From the NCBI GenBank assembly GCA_021157645.1, contig JAGGWC010000172.1:1-5886 (forward strand): a DNA stretch of 5,886 nucleotides. Direction: 5' to 3'. The first letter of the stretch is position 1. Every line of letters begins with the position of its first letter. The translations under genes and the position numbers were made by a program. This DNA comes from Candidatus Cloacimonadota bacterium. GTDB taxonomy: Bacteria > Cloacimonadota > Cloacimonadia > Cloacimonadales > TCS61. Under the pieces are notes generated by a model that did no database searches, had not been told where the DNA came from, and worked only from the letters and a program-made list of their open reading frames with translations. Shown here one piece after another: positions 5,337-5,886 of the stretch.

Positions 5337-5886
5337 ATGAAGAAAGTTATTATATTGATTGTTGTTCTTTTATTGTTATTAGCTTGTACCAGATCAAAAG
5401 AAGAATTAGAAGAAATCGATCCTTTTATATATAAAACAGGTGTGCTTGAAGAAGGTGAAACACTTGCAAATGCACTTATGGATGAAGGGCTGAATAATGG
5501 ACTGGTTTATAAACTTGTAAATAAACTGGATTCACTTTACGATCTCAGACGTGCACATCCCAACGATAGCTTTACAATTAAATTAGATTCCCTCAATATC
5601 ATTCATGAACTTAGTTTCAAACCAGATCAAATTCACAACTACAGAATAATTAGAGATACTTCCGATGTCTTTTATTCTCAGATTGATACACTGAGATTGA
5701 TAACAGAGATTTCTGTTTCTGAAGGTGAAATAGAATCTTCTTTATGGCAGGGTATGAGCGATAGAGGAATTGATCCTGCTACAATTGTAATGTTCACTCA
5801 GATATTTCAGTGGGATATAGATTTTTTTATTGATCCGCAAAAAGGAGATAAGTTCCATGTTGTGTACGAAAAAAACATGGACGTAG
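5337..5886 (+). CDS. lipoprotein, N-terminal part of an M23-family cell-wall endopeptidase (3'-truncated by window edge)
   Basis: The visible 183 residues begin MKK, then a hydrophobic core and the lipobox LLAC at 14-17. C17 would be lipidated, and the protein held in the periplasm or at the outer membrane. Residues 32-103 (GVLEEGETLANALMDEGLN onward) resemble the LysM/OapA-like domain that opens MepM/YebA- and Csd3-type peptidases. Residues 125-183 resemble their second domain: an EGEIESSLW..M...GI start, then a QWDIDFF.DPQKGDKFHVVYE segment matching the conserved FAWDIDF..D...GD.F.V.YE pattern. The HxxxD and HxH zinc motifs of the M23 domain should follow beyond the right edge. Such enzymes cut peptidoglycan cross-links or trim stem peptides. 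The ATG at 5337 has only a weak ribosome site (GGA at 5325-5327). Anchoring by a lipid is unusual beside the N-terminal helix of MepM. The catalytic domain is predicted, not seen. Confidence 0.85.
   Translation, partial: MKKVIILIVVLLLLLACTRSKEELEEIDPFIYKTGVLEEGETLANALMDEGLNNGLVYKLVNKLDSLYDLRRAHPNDSFTIKLDSLNIIHELSFKPDQIHNYRIIRDTSDVFYSQIDTLRLITEISVSEGEIESSLWQGMSDRGIDPATIVMFTQIFQWDIDFFIDPQKGDKFHVVYEKNMDV

Overview
The window is an AT-rich stretch (about one third G+C by eye) of a bacterial chromosome. It reads as a diderm (Gram-negative-type) anaerobe of the FCB group. Three things point there: the DUF5683 protein typical of Bacteroidota and relatives, a lipoprotein with a clean lipobox, and RseP-type envelope proteolysis. 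A candidate phylum close to Bacteroidota (Cloacimonadota, Marinimicrobia or a similar lineage) fits best, but this is inference and no marker gene settles it. There are no tRNA or rRNA genes, CRISPR arrays, transposases or phage genes.

Positions 5007 down to 1 hold one compact six-gene cluster, all on the minus strand. In transcription order it is rseP (site-2 zinc protease), tgt (queuine tRNA-ribosyltransferase), a conserved protein that looks like a divergent deoxyhypusine-synthase-fold enzyme, a short DUF5683 envelope protein, cmk (cytidylate kinase) and plsC (lysophosphatidate acyltransferase, cut by the left edge). Every junction is an overlap (11, 8 or 8 nt) or a gap of at most 10 nt, so this is almost certainly one operon with translational coupling. 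Its themes are envelope proteolysis, phospholipid synthesis (CMP recycling by Cmk plus PlsC), tRNA modification and two uncharacterised proteins.

Positions 5008-5336 are a 329-bp divergent intergenic region. It must contain the promoters for both directions. It also carries an 82-bp composite inverted repeat (5104-5185) made of two facing, diverged copies of one unit, each with its own small hairpin. This looks like a dispersed non-coding repeat (REP/BIME- or MITE-like).

From 5337 to the right edge, on the plus strand, a lipoprotein begins. Its visible 183 residues match the N-terminal (OapA/LysM-like and Csd3-type) part of M23 cell-wall endopeptidases. The catalytic domain would lie beyond the window.

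Most of the window is conserved housekeeping. The two parts most worth a second look are the deoxyhypusine-synthase-like protein, which appears to lack the catalytic lysine of true DHS, and the composite inverted repeat.
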